From: JBOGIG01 sp050742455 | GTDB lineage: Bacteria; Actinomycetota; Acidimicrobiia; Acidimicrobiales; JBOGIG01 | Reading direction: 5' to 3' | Length of the DNA: 51,932 nucleotides | NCBI GenBank assembly: GCA_050742455.1 | Contig: JBOGIG010000064.1 | Location: 1-51,932, forward strand | Part shown: positions 23,250-32,432 of the stretch, one piece after another | How positions within the stretch are numbered: position 1 is the stretch's first letter | Layout of the letters: every line of letters starts with the position of its first letter | The notes under the pieces: model-generated | The model's database searches: none | The model's input: the letters and a program-made list of their open reading frames with translations, nothing else | What the model was told of the DNA's origin: nothing | Position numbers and translations under genes: made by a program

Positions 23250-24578
23250 GTGGCCGAGGTGGCTTCACCCATGGCGGACCTGTCGGGGGCCCTGGCCTGG
23301 CTTGAGTCCCACATAAATCTGGAGGCCATAGAGGCCGGTCGCCACCTGGCTCCCACCCTCGACCGCATCGCCGGGCTGTGCCGGCTCATGGGCGATCCCC
23401 AACACTCCTTCCCGGTTATCCATATAACCGGCACCAACGGCAAGGGTTCGGTCGCCCGAATCGTCACGGCCCTCATGCGATCCAAGGGGCTCACCGTGGG
23501 CACCTATACCAGCCCGGACCTGGAACGAATCAACGAGCGCATCGCCTGGAACGGCCAGGCCATCGACGATGCCGGCCTCACTGAGGTGCTGGGCGCCCTG
23601 GCCGATCTGGAGACCCTGACCCCACAGGTGGCGTCGCGCTTCGAGCTGTTGACCGCCGCCGCCTTCCGATACTTCGCCGACGTGGCGGTTGACGTGGGAG
23701 TCATCGAGGTCGGCCTGGGCGGTCGCTGGGACGCCACCAATGTGGTCTCAGCTCAAGTGGCGGTGGTGACCAACGTCAGCATGGACCATCAGGCCATATT
23801 GGGCCCGTCGCTCCGTGACATCGCGGCCGAGAAGGCCGGGATCATCAAGACCGGAGCCACATTGATCCTGGGTGAGACAGCGCCGGACCTGGCCGCCGTT
23901 TTCAAGTCTACGGCCCAGGGCGCGGGCGAAGTGGAAGTATGGGAGCGGGGCGCCGACTTTGACTGCGCATCCTCCACCTTGGCCCACGGGGGCCGACTGG
24001 TTCACCTGCGTACTCCCAAGGCTGAGTACCCGGGAACTTTCCTGGCCATGCATGGGGCCCACCAGGGCCACAATGCGGCCTGTGCCGTAGCGGCAGCCGA
24101 GGCGTTTTTCGCCGCCCCGGTGGAACCGGAGGTGGTGGCCGAGGCGCTGGGCACGGTCTCCAATCCCGGTCGCATGGAGGTGGTTGGCCGGGCGCCGCTG
24201 GTTGTGCTCGACGGGGCCCACAACCCCGCAGGGGCCGCGGCCGCCAGCGCCACCCTGGCCGAGGAGTTTGTCGTCGAGGGACGGCGAATCGCAGTTGTGG
24301 GGTTCCTCCAGGGCCGTGACCCCCTCGAAATGTTGCGGGCTCTGGCCGGAAGATCCGGCTTCGCCACGGTTCTGGCCTGCCCACCCCCATCGCCCCGTGC
24401 CATGGCCCCGATAGACGTCATCGCCGCGGCCGCACAATTGGGCCTACCCGCCGAGGCATGCGATTCGGTGGAGACGGCCCTGAAGCGGGCCGGGGAGATG
24501 GCCGGAGCCGATGACATGGTGCTGGTGACTGGGTCCCTTTACCTGGTCGGTAGGGCTCGGCACATCCTCATGGGCTAG
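23250..24578 (+). CDS. folC: Bifunctional folylpolyglutamate / dihydrofolate synthase
   Basis: A 442-residue Mur-ligase-fold enzyme that adds glutamate to folates (and probably to dihydropteroate). Landmarks are HITGTNGKGSVAR (P-loop), YTSPDLERINERI, GLGGRWDATNV, NVSMDHQAILG, AAEKAGIIK (the carbamoylated-Lys region) and LDGAHNPAGAAA. The start is either GTG 23250 or ATG 23271 (MADLSGALAWL); neither has a strong SD, and translation may follow from clpX by coupling. The reaction takes place in the cytoplasm. The neighbour ndk follows 12 nt later. Confidence 0.95.
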   Translation: MAEVASPMADLSGALAWLESHINLEAIEAGRHLAPTLDRIAGLCRLMGDPQHSFPVIHITGTNGKGSVARIVTALMRSKGLTVGTYTSPDLERINERIAWNGQAIDDAGLTEVLGALADLETLTPQVASRFELLTAAAFRYFADVAVDVGVIEVGLGGRWDATNVVSAQVAVVTNVSMDHQAILGPSLRDIAAEKAGIIKTGATLILGETAPDLAAVFKSTAQGAGEVEVWERGADFDCASSTLAHGGRLVHLRTPKAEYPGTFLAMHGAHQGHNAACAVAAAEAFFAAPVEPEVVAEALGTVSNPGRMEVVGRAPLVVLDGAHNPAGAAAASATLAEEFVVEGRRIAVVGFLQGRDPLEMLRALAGRSGFATVLACPPPSPRAMAPIDVIAAAAQLGLPAEACDSVETALKRAGEMAGADDMVLVTGSLYLVGRARHILMG

Positions 24579-24590
24579 TTTGATTAAACG

Positions 24591-25001
24591 ATGGACAAGA
24601 CTCTGGTTATCTGTAAACCCGATGCAGTTGAACGCGGCCTTTCCGGCGAGATACTGGCCCGCCTGGAGCGTAAGGGGCTCCGTCCCGTAGCTGTCGAGCT
24701 GCGTCGGATCGACGAGCCCACCGCGGCCCGCCACTATGCCGAACATGAGGGAAAGCCCTTCTACTCCGACCTGGTGAGCTTTATCACTCGATCGCCCTGC
24801 CTGGTCATGGTCATGTCCGGCCCTCCCGAGACGTGGAAGGTGGTGCGCAACCTGATGGGGGCGACCAATCCCGCCGAGGCCGCCCCGGGCACCATCCGGG
24901 GGGACTTGGCCATATTGTTGTCGGAGAACCTGGTGCACGGCTCGGATTCTGCCCAGGCGGCAGAGCGCGAGATCGCCATTTTTTTCCCGGGCTTGTCCTA
25001 A
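24591..25001 (+). CDS. ndk: Nucleoside diphosphate kinase
   Basis: A 136-residue NDPK that balances NTP pools. The N-terminal MDKTLVICKPDAVERGL and the active-site ENLVHGSDS with phospho-His H116 are both present; length is normal. Start ATG; TAGTTT ends 9 nt upstream, so besides folC read-through it may have its own promoter with a leader of about 3 nt. Acts in the cytoplasm as a hexamer in most bacteria. Confidence 0.97.
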   Translation: MDKTLVICKPDAVERGLSGEILARLERKGLRPVAVELRRIDEPTAARHYAEHEGKPFYSDLVSFITRSPCLVMVMSGPPETWKVVRNLMGATNPAEAAPGTIRGDLAILLSENLVHGSDSAQAAEREIAIFFPGLS

Positions 25002-25060
25002 TCGGCTGGTTCACCTAGCCTTTGGGGCAGACCTCCCCAACCTCCAAGGAGGCCAGTCCG

Positions 25061-26098
25061 ATGTCTGACAGTCTTTTTTCCTCACTGATGGGCCGCGACA
25101 TGGCGGTCGACCTGGGTACGGCCAACACCTTGATCTACGTGCGCGGCAGGGGCATCGTGTTAAACGAGCCGTCCGTGGTGGCCGTCAACGTCAAAGACGG
25201 TAGGCCATTGGCTGTGGGGGCTGAGGCCAAGCGCATGATCGGGCGCACGCCCAGCCACATCCAGGCCATCCGTCCCCTGAAGGATGGCGTGATCGCCGAC
25301 TTCGAGATCTGCGAGAAGATGCTGCGCTATTTCATCCACCGGGTTCACCAGCGCCGCTTCGCAAAACCCAGGATGGTCATCTGTGTACCGTCGGGCATCA
25401 CCGGAGTCGAACAGCGCGCTGTCCAGGAGGCGGCCGAGTACGCCGGGGCACGCAAGCCGGCCTACATCATCGAAGAGCCCATGGCTGCGGCCATCGGGGC
25501 AGGCCTTCCGGTGCATGAGCCCACGGGAAACATGGTGGTGGACATCGGTGGCGGCACGACCGAGGTCGCCGTCATCTCACTGGGGGGGATCGTCACCAGC
25601 CAGTCAATCCGCATCGGTGGCGACGAGCTTGACGAGGCCATCATCCAGTACATCAAAAAGGAGTACAGCCTGGCCTTGGGGGAGCGGACGGCCGAGGAGA
25701 TAAAGATCGCTTTGGGCTCGGGTTGCCCGTTGGAAGAGGAGCTTCACGCCGAGATCCGAGGCAGGGACCTGATAAGCGGCCTGCCGAAGACCATCGTGAC
25801 GACCACCGAGGAAATCCGCAAGGCCATCGAGGAGCCCCTTTCGGCCATTGTCGATGCCGTGAAGGTGACGCTGGACAAGACCCCCCCCGAGTTGGCGGCA
25901 GACATCATGGAGCAAGGGATCGTGCTCACCGGGGGAGGGGCCAAGCTGCACGGCCTCGACGCCCGTCTGTCGGCCGAGACGGGCATGCCGATCCTCATCG
26001 CCAAGAACCCCCTGCACTCCGTGGCCATCGGAAGCGGGCAGTGCCTGGAGGAGTTCGAGGCCCTCAAGCAGGTTCTCATCTCTTCGAGTTCCCGCTAA
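25061..26098 (+). CDS. mreB: Rod-shape-determining protein MreB
   Basis: A 345-residue actin homologue. The nucleotide-binding motifs are DLGTANT (phosphate 1), DIGGGTTE (phosphate 2) and LTGGGAKLHGLD (adenosine). The N-terminal SLFSSLMGRDMA may be the membrane-binding helix. I chose the ATG at 25061 for its AAGGAGG SD, the best in the window; the longer frame at 25022 is leader. It heads the mreB-mreC-mreD-PBP2 operon for lateral wall growth, so the cell is probably a rod. Confidence 0.97.
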   Translation: MSDSLFSSLMGRDMAVDLGTANTLIYVRGRGIVLNEPSVVAVNVKDGRPLAVGAEAKRMIGRTPSHIQAIRPLKDGVIADFEICEKMLRYFIHRVHQRRFAKPRMVICVPSGITGVEQRAVQEAAEYAGARKPAYIIEEPMAAAIGAGLPVHEPTGNMVVDIGGGTTEVAVISLGGIVTSQSIRIGGDELDEAIIQYIKKEYSLALGERTAEEIKIALGSGCPLEEELHAEIRGRDLISGLPKTIVTTTEEIRKAIEEPLSAIVDAVKVTLDKTPPELAADIMEQGIVLTGGGAKLHGLDARLSAETGMPILIAKNPLHSVAIGSGQCLEEFEALKQVLISSSSR

Positions 26099-26110
26099 GC
26101 GCTTGCCCTG

Positions 26111-26962
26111 GTGGCCGTGTCCCGGCGCTCATCGAGCCCCCGTTTTCGACTGCTGATCCTTATCCTGGCCTCGGCCACCATCCTGACGCTGAACTACCGG
26201 AGCAACTTCTCGGGCGTGATCGGAGGGATAAAGTCCACCTCGCACGATGTCTTCGCCCCTATCCAGTCCGTGGCATCCGGGGCCTTCCGTCCGGTAGGGA
26301 ACTTCTTCGACAGCGCCTTTCACTATTCCGGCCTCAAGGCCGAGAATGCCCGCCTGCGCCAGCAGTTGGGACAACTTCAAGGCCGCGATCTTCAGGCCAG
26401 CGCTACGGCCCAGGAGGTAATGGCCCTACGCCAGATGAACCACCTGCCCTGGGTGGGAAGTCTGGGCCACGTTGCCGCTCAAGTCATTTCCACCGCCCCG
26501 TCGAATTTTGTGGTCACTGTCACCTTGGACAAGGGGTCAGACGCCGGAATAGGGAAAGGCATGCCCGTTGTCTCCGGGGCCGGTCTGGCCGGGCGGGTGG
26601 TCGAGGTATCAAAGTCCCGGTGCACCGTCTTGCTGATCTCTGACCCGACCTCCTCTGTGGGGGTGCGCTTCGGCACCGGGGCCAACCAGTCCGTGGCAGT
26701 GGCCTCGGGGGCCGGGTCGGGGGCCCGGCTCTCCGTGTCCTTGGTGGAGCCAAGCATCCAACTGACCAAGGGCGAAGCCATGGTCACCAGCGGCCTGCAA
26801 AAACCGGGCGACTTGTTTCCCCCCGACATCCCGGTGGGAACGGTGGCCAGTGCCACATATCACAATGGCGACCTGCAACAGAATGTCACGCTGGATCCCG
26901 CCGCGGCCCTGCAGCGACTCGACCTGGTCTCCGTTCTCAAGTGGACGCCCTCAGGCCAATGA
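26111..26962 (+). CDS. mreC: Rod-shape-determining protein MreC
   Basis: A 283-residue bitopic membrane protein. There is a short basic N-terminus, one membrane helix (FRLLILILASATILTLNY), a coiled coil (HYSGLKAENARLRQQLGQLQG), then the beta-rich MreC domain with DKGSDAGIGKGMPV and GLAGRVVEVSKS. It lies in the outer space and activates PBP2. Starts at GTG 26111 or GTG 26117; it follows mreB by 12 nt. Length is typical. Confidence 0.95.
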   Translation: MAVSRRSSSPRFRLLILILASATILTLNYRSNFSGVIGGIKSTSHDVFAPIQSVASGAFRPVGNFFDSAFHYSGLKAENARLRQQLGQLQGRDLQASATAQEVMALRQMNHLPWVGSLGHVAAQVISTAPSNFVVTVTLDKGSDAGIGKGMPVVSGAGLAGRVVEVSKSRCTVLLISDPTSSVGVRFGTGANQSVAVASGAGSGARLSVSLVEPSIQLTKGEAMVTSGLQKPGDLFPPDIPVGTVASATYHNGDLQQNVTLDPAAALQRLDLVSVLKWTPSGQ

Positions 26963-26981
26963 GCCTGAACGAGGCCCGTCC

Positions 26982-27581
26982 GTGAGCGGTCGGGCCCGCG
27001 CCCGATGCACGCTGGTCGTTCTGGTGGCGCTGGTCGTCCAACAGGTCGTCTTCGCTGACTTTCACCTGTTCGGGGTCATGCCTGACGTCATGTTGTTGAT
27101 GGCCGTTGTGGGGGGCAGTGTGGGAGGCCCGATCCTGGGCGCGACCATTGGGTTCGGGGCAGGTCTGGCGATGGACTTGTTTGTGGCCACGCCGTTTGGA
27201 CTTTCCGCCCTGGCCTATACGCTGGCTGGGTTCGGGGTGGGCGCCGTCCAGTCAGGGCTGCTCGCCAATTCGAGGGTGCTGCGAGCACTCTTCGTCGGGG
27301 CCGGGAGCGTCTTTGGGGAACTTCTCTATGCCTTGGTGGGGTCGATCGTGGGCCAGGGCCAGATGCTGCACGTGCATCTGATTCGAATCATGTTGGTGGT
27401 GGGGGTAGTCAATGTGGTGCTTAGCATTCCGGCCTATCCCGCAATGCGCTGGGCGCTCGGCTCCTCGGCGAAGGGAATGGCGGAGTCATCGTCGTGGTCC
27501 GGCTCGGGCCGTGGCCGTTCCGGGCCCCGGTTGGTCCGTCGCCGGTCGCCCGGCCCAGGCTGGCGGGGTGGTTGGTCGTGA
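26982..27581 (+). CDS. mreD: Rod-shape-determining protein MreD
   Basis: A 199-residue membrane protein with about five helices (CTLVVLVALVVQQVVF, MPDVMLLMAVVGGSVGG, LGATIGFGAGLAMDLF, GELLYALVGSIV and IMLVVGVVNVVLSIPAY). The cytoplasmic tail is Ser/Gly/Arg-rich. I chose the GTG at 26982; the frame further upstream overlaps mreC and is not family-like. The last 4 nt overlap the GTG of the PBP2 gene. MreD completes the elongasome membrane core with MreC. Confidence 0.9.
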   Translation: MSGRARARCTLVVLVALVVQQVVFADFHLFGVMPDVMLLMAVVGGSVGGPILGATIGFGAGLAMDLFVATPFGLSALAYTLAGFGVGAVQSGLLANSRVLRALFVGAGSVFGELLYALVGSIVGQGQMLHVHLIRIMLVVGVVNVVLSIPAYPAMRWALGSSAKGMAESSSWSGSGRGRSGPRLVRRRSPGPGWRGGWS

Positions 27582-29614
27582 GTGCACCGGCCAATCCTCG
27601 TTTGCGTCTGGGGCTCATCGGGCTGGTGGTGCTCAGCCTGTTCGGGGCCATGTTCACCCGGCTGTGGTATCTCCAGGTGCTCAACGCTCCCAGCTTTCGG
27701 GCTGCAGCCAACGTCAATCAGATCCGACGGGTGTTCATTCCCGCGCCGCGGGGAAGGATCCTTGACCGGACCGGACACGTCATCGTGGGAAACAAGGTGG
27801 TGGAGGCCATCACCTTGGATCGGGCCCAGGCCAAGAAGCATCCCGAAGTGGTGACCAGGCTGGCTGGTCTGTTGTCCATGACCCCGGCCCAGGTCAACCA
27901 AGTGATCAACGACCCTCGCTATAGTCCCTACCGCCCGGCGCCCATCGCCACCAATGTGTCCAAGAACATCGCCATTTACGTGGACGAGCACCGCAGCGAA
28001 CTCCCCGGGGTGGCAGTCAACCTGTTCACCGAGCGCACCTACCCCAACGGTGATCTGGCAGCCCAGGTGGTCGGCTACGTAGGCGATATCACCGAGGCCG
28101 AGTTGAAGGCCAACGCCAAGTACGGCTACCAACCCGGAGACCTGATCGGTAAGTCGGGTATCGAAGCCACCTACGAGCGTTACCTGCGTGGTATCCCCGG
28201 TGAGCGCGACCTCGAGGTGGACCCTTCGGGTCGTGTCCTGCGCACCATCTCCTATCGGGCTCCGGTTCCCGGCGACGACGTGCAGCTCTCCATCGACATA
28301 GGGGTTCAGAATGCAACCGAGGTGGCCCTGGCCAATCAGATCAAGATAAACCGCAAGACGCCCGATCCGGCCACCGGGGTGCTGCCGCCCACCACCGGCG
28401 GGGCCGCCGTTGTCCTCAATCCCCAGGATGGATCGGTGCTCGCCATGGCCTCGTACCCTACGTACAACCCAAGCATCTGGGTGGGTGGGATCAGCTCCAA
28501 GGACTACAAGGCCATCTCCGGTGCGGCCGACAACTACCCCCAGCTCAACCGAGCCATCGCCGGTACCTATACTCCCGGCTCTACCTTCAAGCTGGCAACG
28601 GCTACCGCCGCCCTTCATTCCGGGTTAATCGGTCCCAACACCTCGATAAGTGACCCGGGCTACTTCAAAGTGCCGAACTGCAAGGGACCCTTCTGCGTAT
28701 CGACCAACGACAACCACGAATCGTTCGGATCGCTCAGTGTGGCCAAGGCCCTCACCGTGTCCGACGATGTGTTCTTCTACACCTTGGGTTACGACTTCTG
28801 GGCCAACCAAGCCAAGTACGGTCCCACCCCCATCCAGGATACGGCCAACGCCTACGGTCTGGGCCGTGCCCTCAACATCGACCTGCCCGGCGAGCAGACC
28901 GGTTACATTGCCAGCCCGGCCAAGCGGGCCAGGCTCCATGCCCAGTACCCGGCCGCCTACCCCAACGGCCTGTGGTATGCCGGCGACAATGTCCGCATGG
29001 CCTTCGGCCAGGCCGAGACCAACATCACGCCACTGCAGCTGGCCGACGCTTACGCCACATTCGCCAACGGCGGGACGCTCTACCAGCCTCGGGTGGCAGC
29101 GCGGGTACTCAGCCCCTCGGGCCGGGTGATAAAGGCGTTTCCCTCCGTGGTAATAGATCATGTGAGTCTGTCGACCCCCGATCGCTCGGCCATGCTGGCC
29201 GGCTTCAACGGCGCCGTGGCCAACCCCCACGGCACGGCGTACGGGACCTTTATCGGATTTCCCCTGTCCAAGTTCCCCGTGGCGGGTAAGACCGGTACCG
29301 CAGATGTGGGCAGGGGCCTCGAACCCAACTCCTTGTTTGCCGCCTTCGCTCCCTCGGGGCCATCCGACCACCCCGCTTACGCCATGTCGGTGGCCTTGGA
29401 GAAGGCCGGCTATGGGGCCACTGCCGCCGCCCCGATAGCACGAGGGGTGATGGAGTACCTCCAGGCCCACCCGGTCGGGCCCATCCTGAATCCACCCCTG
29501 GCCGGACCTACCCAGGTGAGCCCATCCACGCCCGTGGCGCTCGGTCCGAAGCAGCCGGCCCCGAGCACGGCCCTAGCGCCCGGCTCTAACCTGAGGGCCT
29601 ACAAGCGGTACTGA
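27578..29614 (+). CDS. mrdA: Penicillin-binding protein 2 (class B, elongasome transpeptidase)
   Basis: A 678-residue class B PBP. It has an N-terminal membrane helix (LIGLVVLSLFGAMFTRLWYLQ), the pedestal domain with RGRILDRTGH, then the transpeptidase domain: nucleophile S335 in STFK, the second motif as S-D-D (SxN position, VSDDVFF), and KTG at K571. The tail is Pro/Ala-rich. It crosslinks new lateral peptidoglycan together with RodA. The GTG start overlaps the mreD stop (GTGA). No rodA follows; a radical-SAM gene comes next. Confidence 0.94.
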   Translation: MSAPANPRLRLGLIGLVVLSLFGAMFTRLWYLQVLNAPSFRAAANVNQIRRVFIPAPRGRILDRTGHVIVGNKVVEAITLDRAQAKKHPEVVTRLAGLLSMTPAQVNQVINDPRYSPYRPAPIATNVSKNIAIYVDEHRSELPGVAVNLFTERTYPNGDLAAQVVGYVGDITEAELKANAKYGYQPGDLIGKSGIEATYERYLRGIPGERDLEVDPSGRVLRTISYRAPVPGDDVQLSIDIGVQNATEVALANQIKINRKTPDPATGVLPPTTGGAAVVLNPQDGSVLAMASYPTYNPSIWVGGISSKDYKAISGAADNYPQLNRAIAGTYTPGSTFKLATATAALHSGLIGPNTSISDPGYFKVPNCKGPFCVSTNDNHESFGSLSVAKALTVSDDVFFYTLGYDFWANQAKYGPTPIQDTANAYGLGRALNIDLPGEQTGYIASPAKRARLHAQYPAAYPNGLWYAGDNVRMAFGQAETNITPLQLADAYATFANGGTLYQPRVAARVLSPSGRVIKAFPSVVIDHVSLSTPDRSAMLAGFNGAVANPHGTAYGTFIGFPLSKFPVAGKTGTADVGRGLEPNSLFAAFAPSGPSDHPAYAMSVALEKAGYGATAAAPIARGVMEYLQAHPVGPILNPPLAGPTQVSPSTPVALGPKQPAPSTALAPGSNLRAYKRY

Positions 29615-29662
29615 CTATGGCAGCTCGGCGCCCATCGTGGCCAGGGCGACCGAGGCGGGGAG

Positions 29663-29668
29663 TAGGCT
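29663..29668 (+). promoter_or_regulatory. -10-like element (TAGGCT) before the radical-SAM gene
   Basis: TAGGCT, then 10 nt, then ATG at 29679, implying a leader of about 4 nt. This suggests a new transcript starts here inside the core cluster, and supports 29679 over the upstream frame start at 29637. Confidence 0.35.
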
Positions 29669-29678
29669 CTTTGTACCC

Positions 29679-31637
29679 ATGACCACCCTCTGGCCCAAAA
29701 TAGAACCCCTCTTGGCCAAGGTAGGCAAGCCCGCCCGCTACATCGGGGGCGAGGACGGCGCAGCCATTCCCCGCCCGGGATCCCGCCGGGTCGGCTGGTT
29801 GTTCGTTTATCCCGACTCCTACGAGATTGGCCTACCCAACCAGGGATTGCAGATCCTGTGCGAGATCCTCAATGAACGCGGTGATGCCTGGGCTGAGCGT
29901 GCCTATTCCCCGTGGGGGGACATGGAATCCCTGATGCGCCAGAAGGGAATACCCCTGTTCAGCGTCGAGAGCCATCGCCCGGCGGCCGAGTTCGACGTGG
30001 TGGCGTTCAACCTCTCGGCCGAATTGGTATACACCAACGTTTTGAACTGCATTGATCTGGCCGGCGCCCAGGTCAGGGCGTCACAACGGGGTCCGTCCGA
30101 CTTGTTGGTGGCGGCCGGTGGTCATTGTGCTTACAACCCCGAACCGCTGGCTGACTACGTGGACTTCTTTGTCATCGGCGACGGCGAGGAAGCGGTAGGT
30201 GAGATCAACGACGTGCTCATCGATTGGAAGACTTCGTCCCGATCATCTGATGCCAAGCGGGACGTGCTGGCACAACTGGCCCGGGTGGATGGGGTCTACG
30301 TGCCGTCGCTTTACCGGCCCCGCTACCGGGCCGGTCGGCTGACCGGCACCGAACCGATCGAGTCCGGCGTTCCCGGGGCGGTGCAGAAAAGGACGGTCGC
30401 CGACCTAGCCGAGTGGCCCTACCCCAAGCGGCAGCTGGTGCCCCTGACCGAAGTGGTGCACGACCGCTTGAACGTGGAGATATTCCGGGGCTGCACCCGA
30501 GGCTGTCGATTCTGTCAGGCTGGCATGATCACCCGTCCCGTGAGGGAGCGACCGGCCCAGCAGGTGAGGGCGATGGTGGCCGAGGGATTGGCCCGCACCG
30601 GCTACGACGAGGTGAGCCTCACTTCGCTGTCCAGCGCCGACTACTCGGGGATCGAGGGGGTGGTGACCGACATCATCTCGGGGCCGGCGTGTTCCGGCCC
30701 GGTGGCGGTGAGCCTGCCCAGTCTGAGGGTCGATGCCTTTACCGTCGGGGTGGCGGCGCAGATCCAAAAGGTGCGCCGAACCGGTCTCACCTTCGCCCCC
30801 GAGGGGGGCACGTGGAGAATGCGGCAGGTGATCAACAAGTTGATCCGGGAGGAGGACCTGTACTCCGCGGTGGAGTCGGCCTATTCCCAGGGCTGGCGTC
30901 GGATCAAGCTGTACTTTCTCACTGGCCTGCCCACCGAGACCGATGAGGATACCTTGGGCATCGCCGAGTTGGCCCGTCGGTGTGCGGCCATAGGACAGTC
31001 CTACAACCGTGGCGCCACGGTGACGGCGTCGGTCGGGGGATTTGTCCCCAAGGCCCACACCCCGTTCCAGTGGTTTGGCCAGGACCGCCCCGGAGAAATG
31101 AAGCGCAAGGTCAACCTGTTGCGGGACGCCACCCGCCGGGACAGGGGAGTAACGCTTCGCTGGCACGATCCCCGGGCCAGCCTGGCCGAGGGCATCGCCA
31201 GTCGGGGCGACCGACGGATTGGCCCCGTCATCGAGACCGTCTGGCGTCGGGGGGGAGTGTTTCAGGAGTGGTCGGAGCATTTCGACCTCGACTTGTGGGA
31301 ATCAGCCATGGCCGAGCACGGACTGTCCATCGACGACTACGTCCACCGGGATCGAGAGGAAACCGAATCCTTGCCCTGGGATCACATATCGGCCGGACTG
31401 CACCGCGACTTCCTTTGGCAGGATTGGAAGGATGCGTTGTCGCATCGGGTCCTGGAGGATTGTCGCTGGACCCCCTGCTATGACTGCGGGGCCTGCACCG
31501 GCGCCGCCATCGAACACGTGGTGGCATCCCCCCTCGCCCCGGCGGGCGGCAGCCAGGGTACGGGCCAGGACCTGACCCGGGCCGGGGCGGTGCCCGTGGC
31601 GCTGCTGGCCCGTTCCGGTGGCTCCGGATCGTTGTGA
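29679..31637 (+). CDS. TIGR03960-type B12-binding-like radical SAM protein
   Basis: A 652-residue protein. The N-terminal cobalamin-binding-like domain comes first (PDSYEIGLPNQGLQIL to GHCAYNPEP). The radical SAM core follows, with the 4Fe-4S cysteines C272, C276 and C279 in FRGCTRGCRFCQAG. The C-terminal region has more cysteines (CYDCGACTG). Together with the next gene (TIGR03936-type) it forms a pair that is conserved next to rng/rne, rplU and rpmA in many bacteria; its exact reaction is not settled, and RNA modification is often assumed. I chose the ATG at 29679. The following gene starts 9 nt after the stop. Confidence 0.93.
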   Translation: MTTLWPKIEPLLAKVGKPARYIGGEDGAAIPRPGSRRVGWLFVYPDSYEIGLPNQGLQILCEILNERGDAWAERAYSPWGDMESLMRQKGIPLFSVESHRPAAEFDVVAFNLSAELVYTNVLNCIDLAGAQVRASQRGPSDLLVAAGGHCAYNPEPLADYVDFFVIGDGEEAVGEINDVLIDWKTSSRSSDAKRDVLAQLARVDGVYVPSLYRPRYRAGRLTGTEPIESGVPGAVQKRTVADLAEWPYPKRQLVPLTEVVHDRLNVEIFRGCTRGCRFCQAGMITRPVRERPAQQVRAMVAEGLARTGYDEVSLTSLSSADYSGIEGVVTDIISGPACSGPVAVSLPSLRVDAFTVGVAAQIQKVRRTGLTFAPEGGTWRMRQVINKLIREEDLYSAVESAYSQGWRRIKLYFLTGLPTETDEDTLGIAELARRCAAIGQSYNRGATVTASVGGFVPKAHTPFQWFGQDRPGEMKRKVNLLRDATRRDRGVTLRWHDPRASLAEGIASRGDRRIGPVIETVWRRGGVFQEWSEHFDLDLWESAMAEHGLSIDDYVHRDREETESLPWDHISAGLHRDFLWQDWKDALSHRVLEDCRWTPCYDCGACTGAAIEHVVASPLAPAGGSQGTGQDLTRAGAVPVALLARSGGSGSL

Positions 31638-31646
31638 GGGACCCCG

Positions 31647-32387
31647 GTGCGCGTTAGAGCCCGTTTCTCCAAGCTCGGTAAGGTGTCCTGGACCAGTCAC
31701 CGCGACGTGGCACGCATGTGGGAGCGTGCTCTGCGCCGGGCAGGCCTACCGGTGGCCTACACCCAGGGATTTTCTCCCCGCCCCCGCCTCAGCTTCGGTC
31801 TGGCCCTACCAACCGGTCATTGCTCGGTGGCCGAGTACTTGGACATCGATTTGAACGAGGAGGTCGCTTCGGGTTACGAGTTGGCCCGGACCCTCAGCCA
31901 GGTGTTGCCCACCGGGGTGGACGTTCTCGGCTGCGCCGTCGTGGATGCGGGTCGCGAATCGCTGCAGAGTGAGGTCACATCCTGCACGTGGACGATCGAG
32001 GTTGTGGGTATGGACCCCGACACCCTGGCCGGTGTGGCAACCTCTGGGATGGAGTGTGAGACCATTCCCGTCACTCGTGAACGCAAGGGGCGCCAGACCA
32101 CTGACGACCTCCGCCCGGCCATTTTGGCCCTGCGAAAGGGGGGGTGGGATGGACCGGCCGGAGTTTTCGACGACGAGGAGAGTCTCTTGACTGTCGAGCT
32201 GGAGACGGGACAGCGCGGGGTCAGGCCGTTTGAGCTGCTTGAAGGCCTGTCCGCTGCATGCGGAAATACCTTGGATGCGGGTCGTATTTGCAGAACCCAC
32301 CAATGGATCGATGGTGACGGGACACGCAGGGAACCAATCCCATACGAGTCGACCGGCCTCGTGTGTGCCCCGGCGGGCACCCAATGA
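31647..32387 (+). CDS. TIGR03936 / DUF2344 family protein, radical-SAM-linked
   Basis: A 246-residue protein. It starts VRVRARFSKLGKVSWTSHRDVARMWERALRRAGLP and has YTQGFSPRPRLSFGLALPTG, both hallmarks of the family that occurs next to, or fused with, the TIGR03960 radical SAM protein. It starts at GTG 31647. Function unknown; a subunit of the same RNA-related enzyme is the usual inference. The gene's last 27 bp (through the stop) and the bases after it form the first copy of a 30-bp tandem repeat. Confidence 0.9.
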   Translation: MRVRARFSKLGKVSWTSHRDVARMWERALRRAGLPVAYTQGFSPRPRLSFGLALPTGHCSVAEYLDIDLNEEVASGYELARTLSQVLPTGVDVLGCAVVDAGRESLQSEVTSCTWTIEVVGMDPDTLAGVATSGMECETIPVTRERKGRQTTDDLRPAILALRKGGWDGPAGVFDDEESLLTVELETGQRGVRPFELLEGLSAACGNTLDAGRICRTHQWIDGDGTRREPIPYESTGLVCAPAGTQ

Positions 32388-32420
32388 GAAGTGCGTGCCC
32401 CGGCGGGCACCCAATGAGAA
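32361..32420. repeat. Two 30-bp tandem copies, each with a 6-bp hairpin, before rng
   Basis: Copies at 32361-32390 and 32391-32420 differ at one base. Each contains GTGCCC-CGGC-GGGCAC (32365-32380 and 32395-32410), a perfect 6-bp GC stem with a 4-nt loop. The first copy includes the stop of the upstream gene; the second ends 12 nt before the RNase E/G ATG. Confidence 0.85.
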
Positions 32421-32432
32421 GGGAATCAACTG

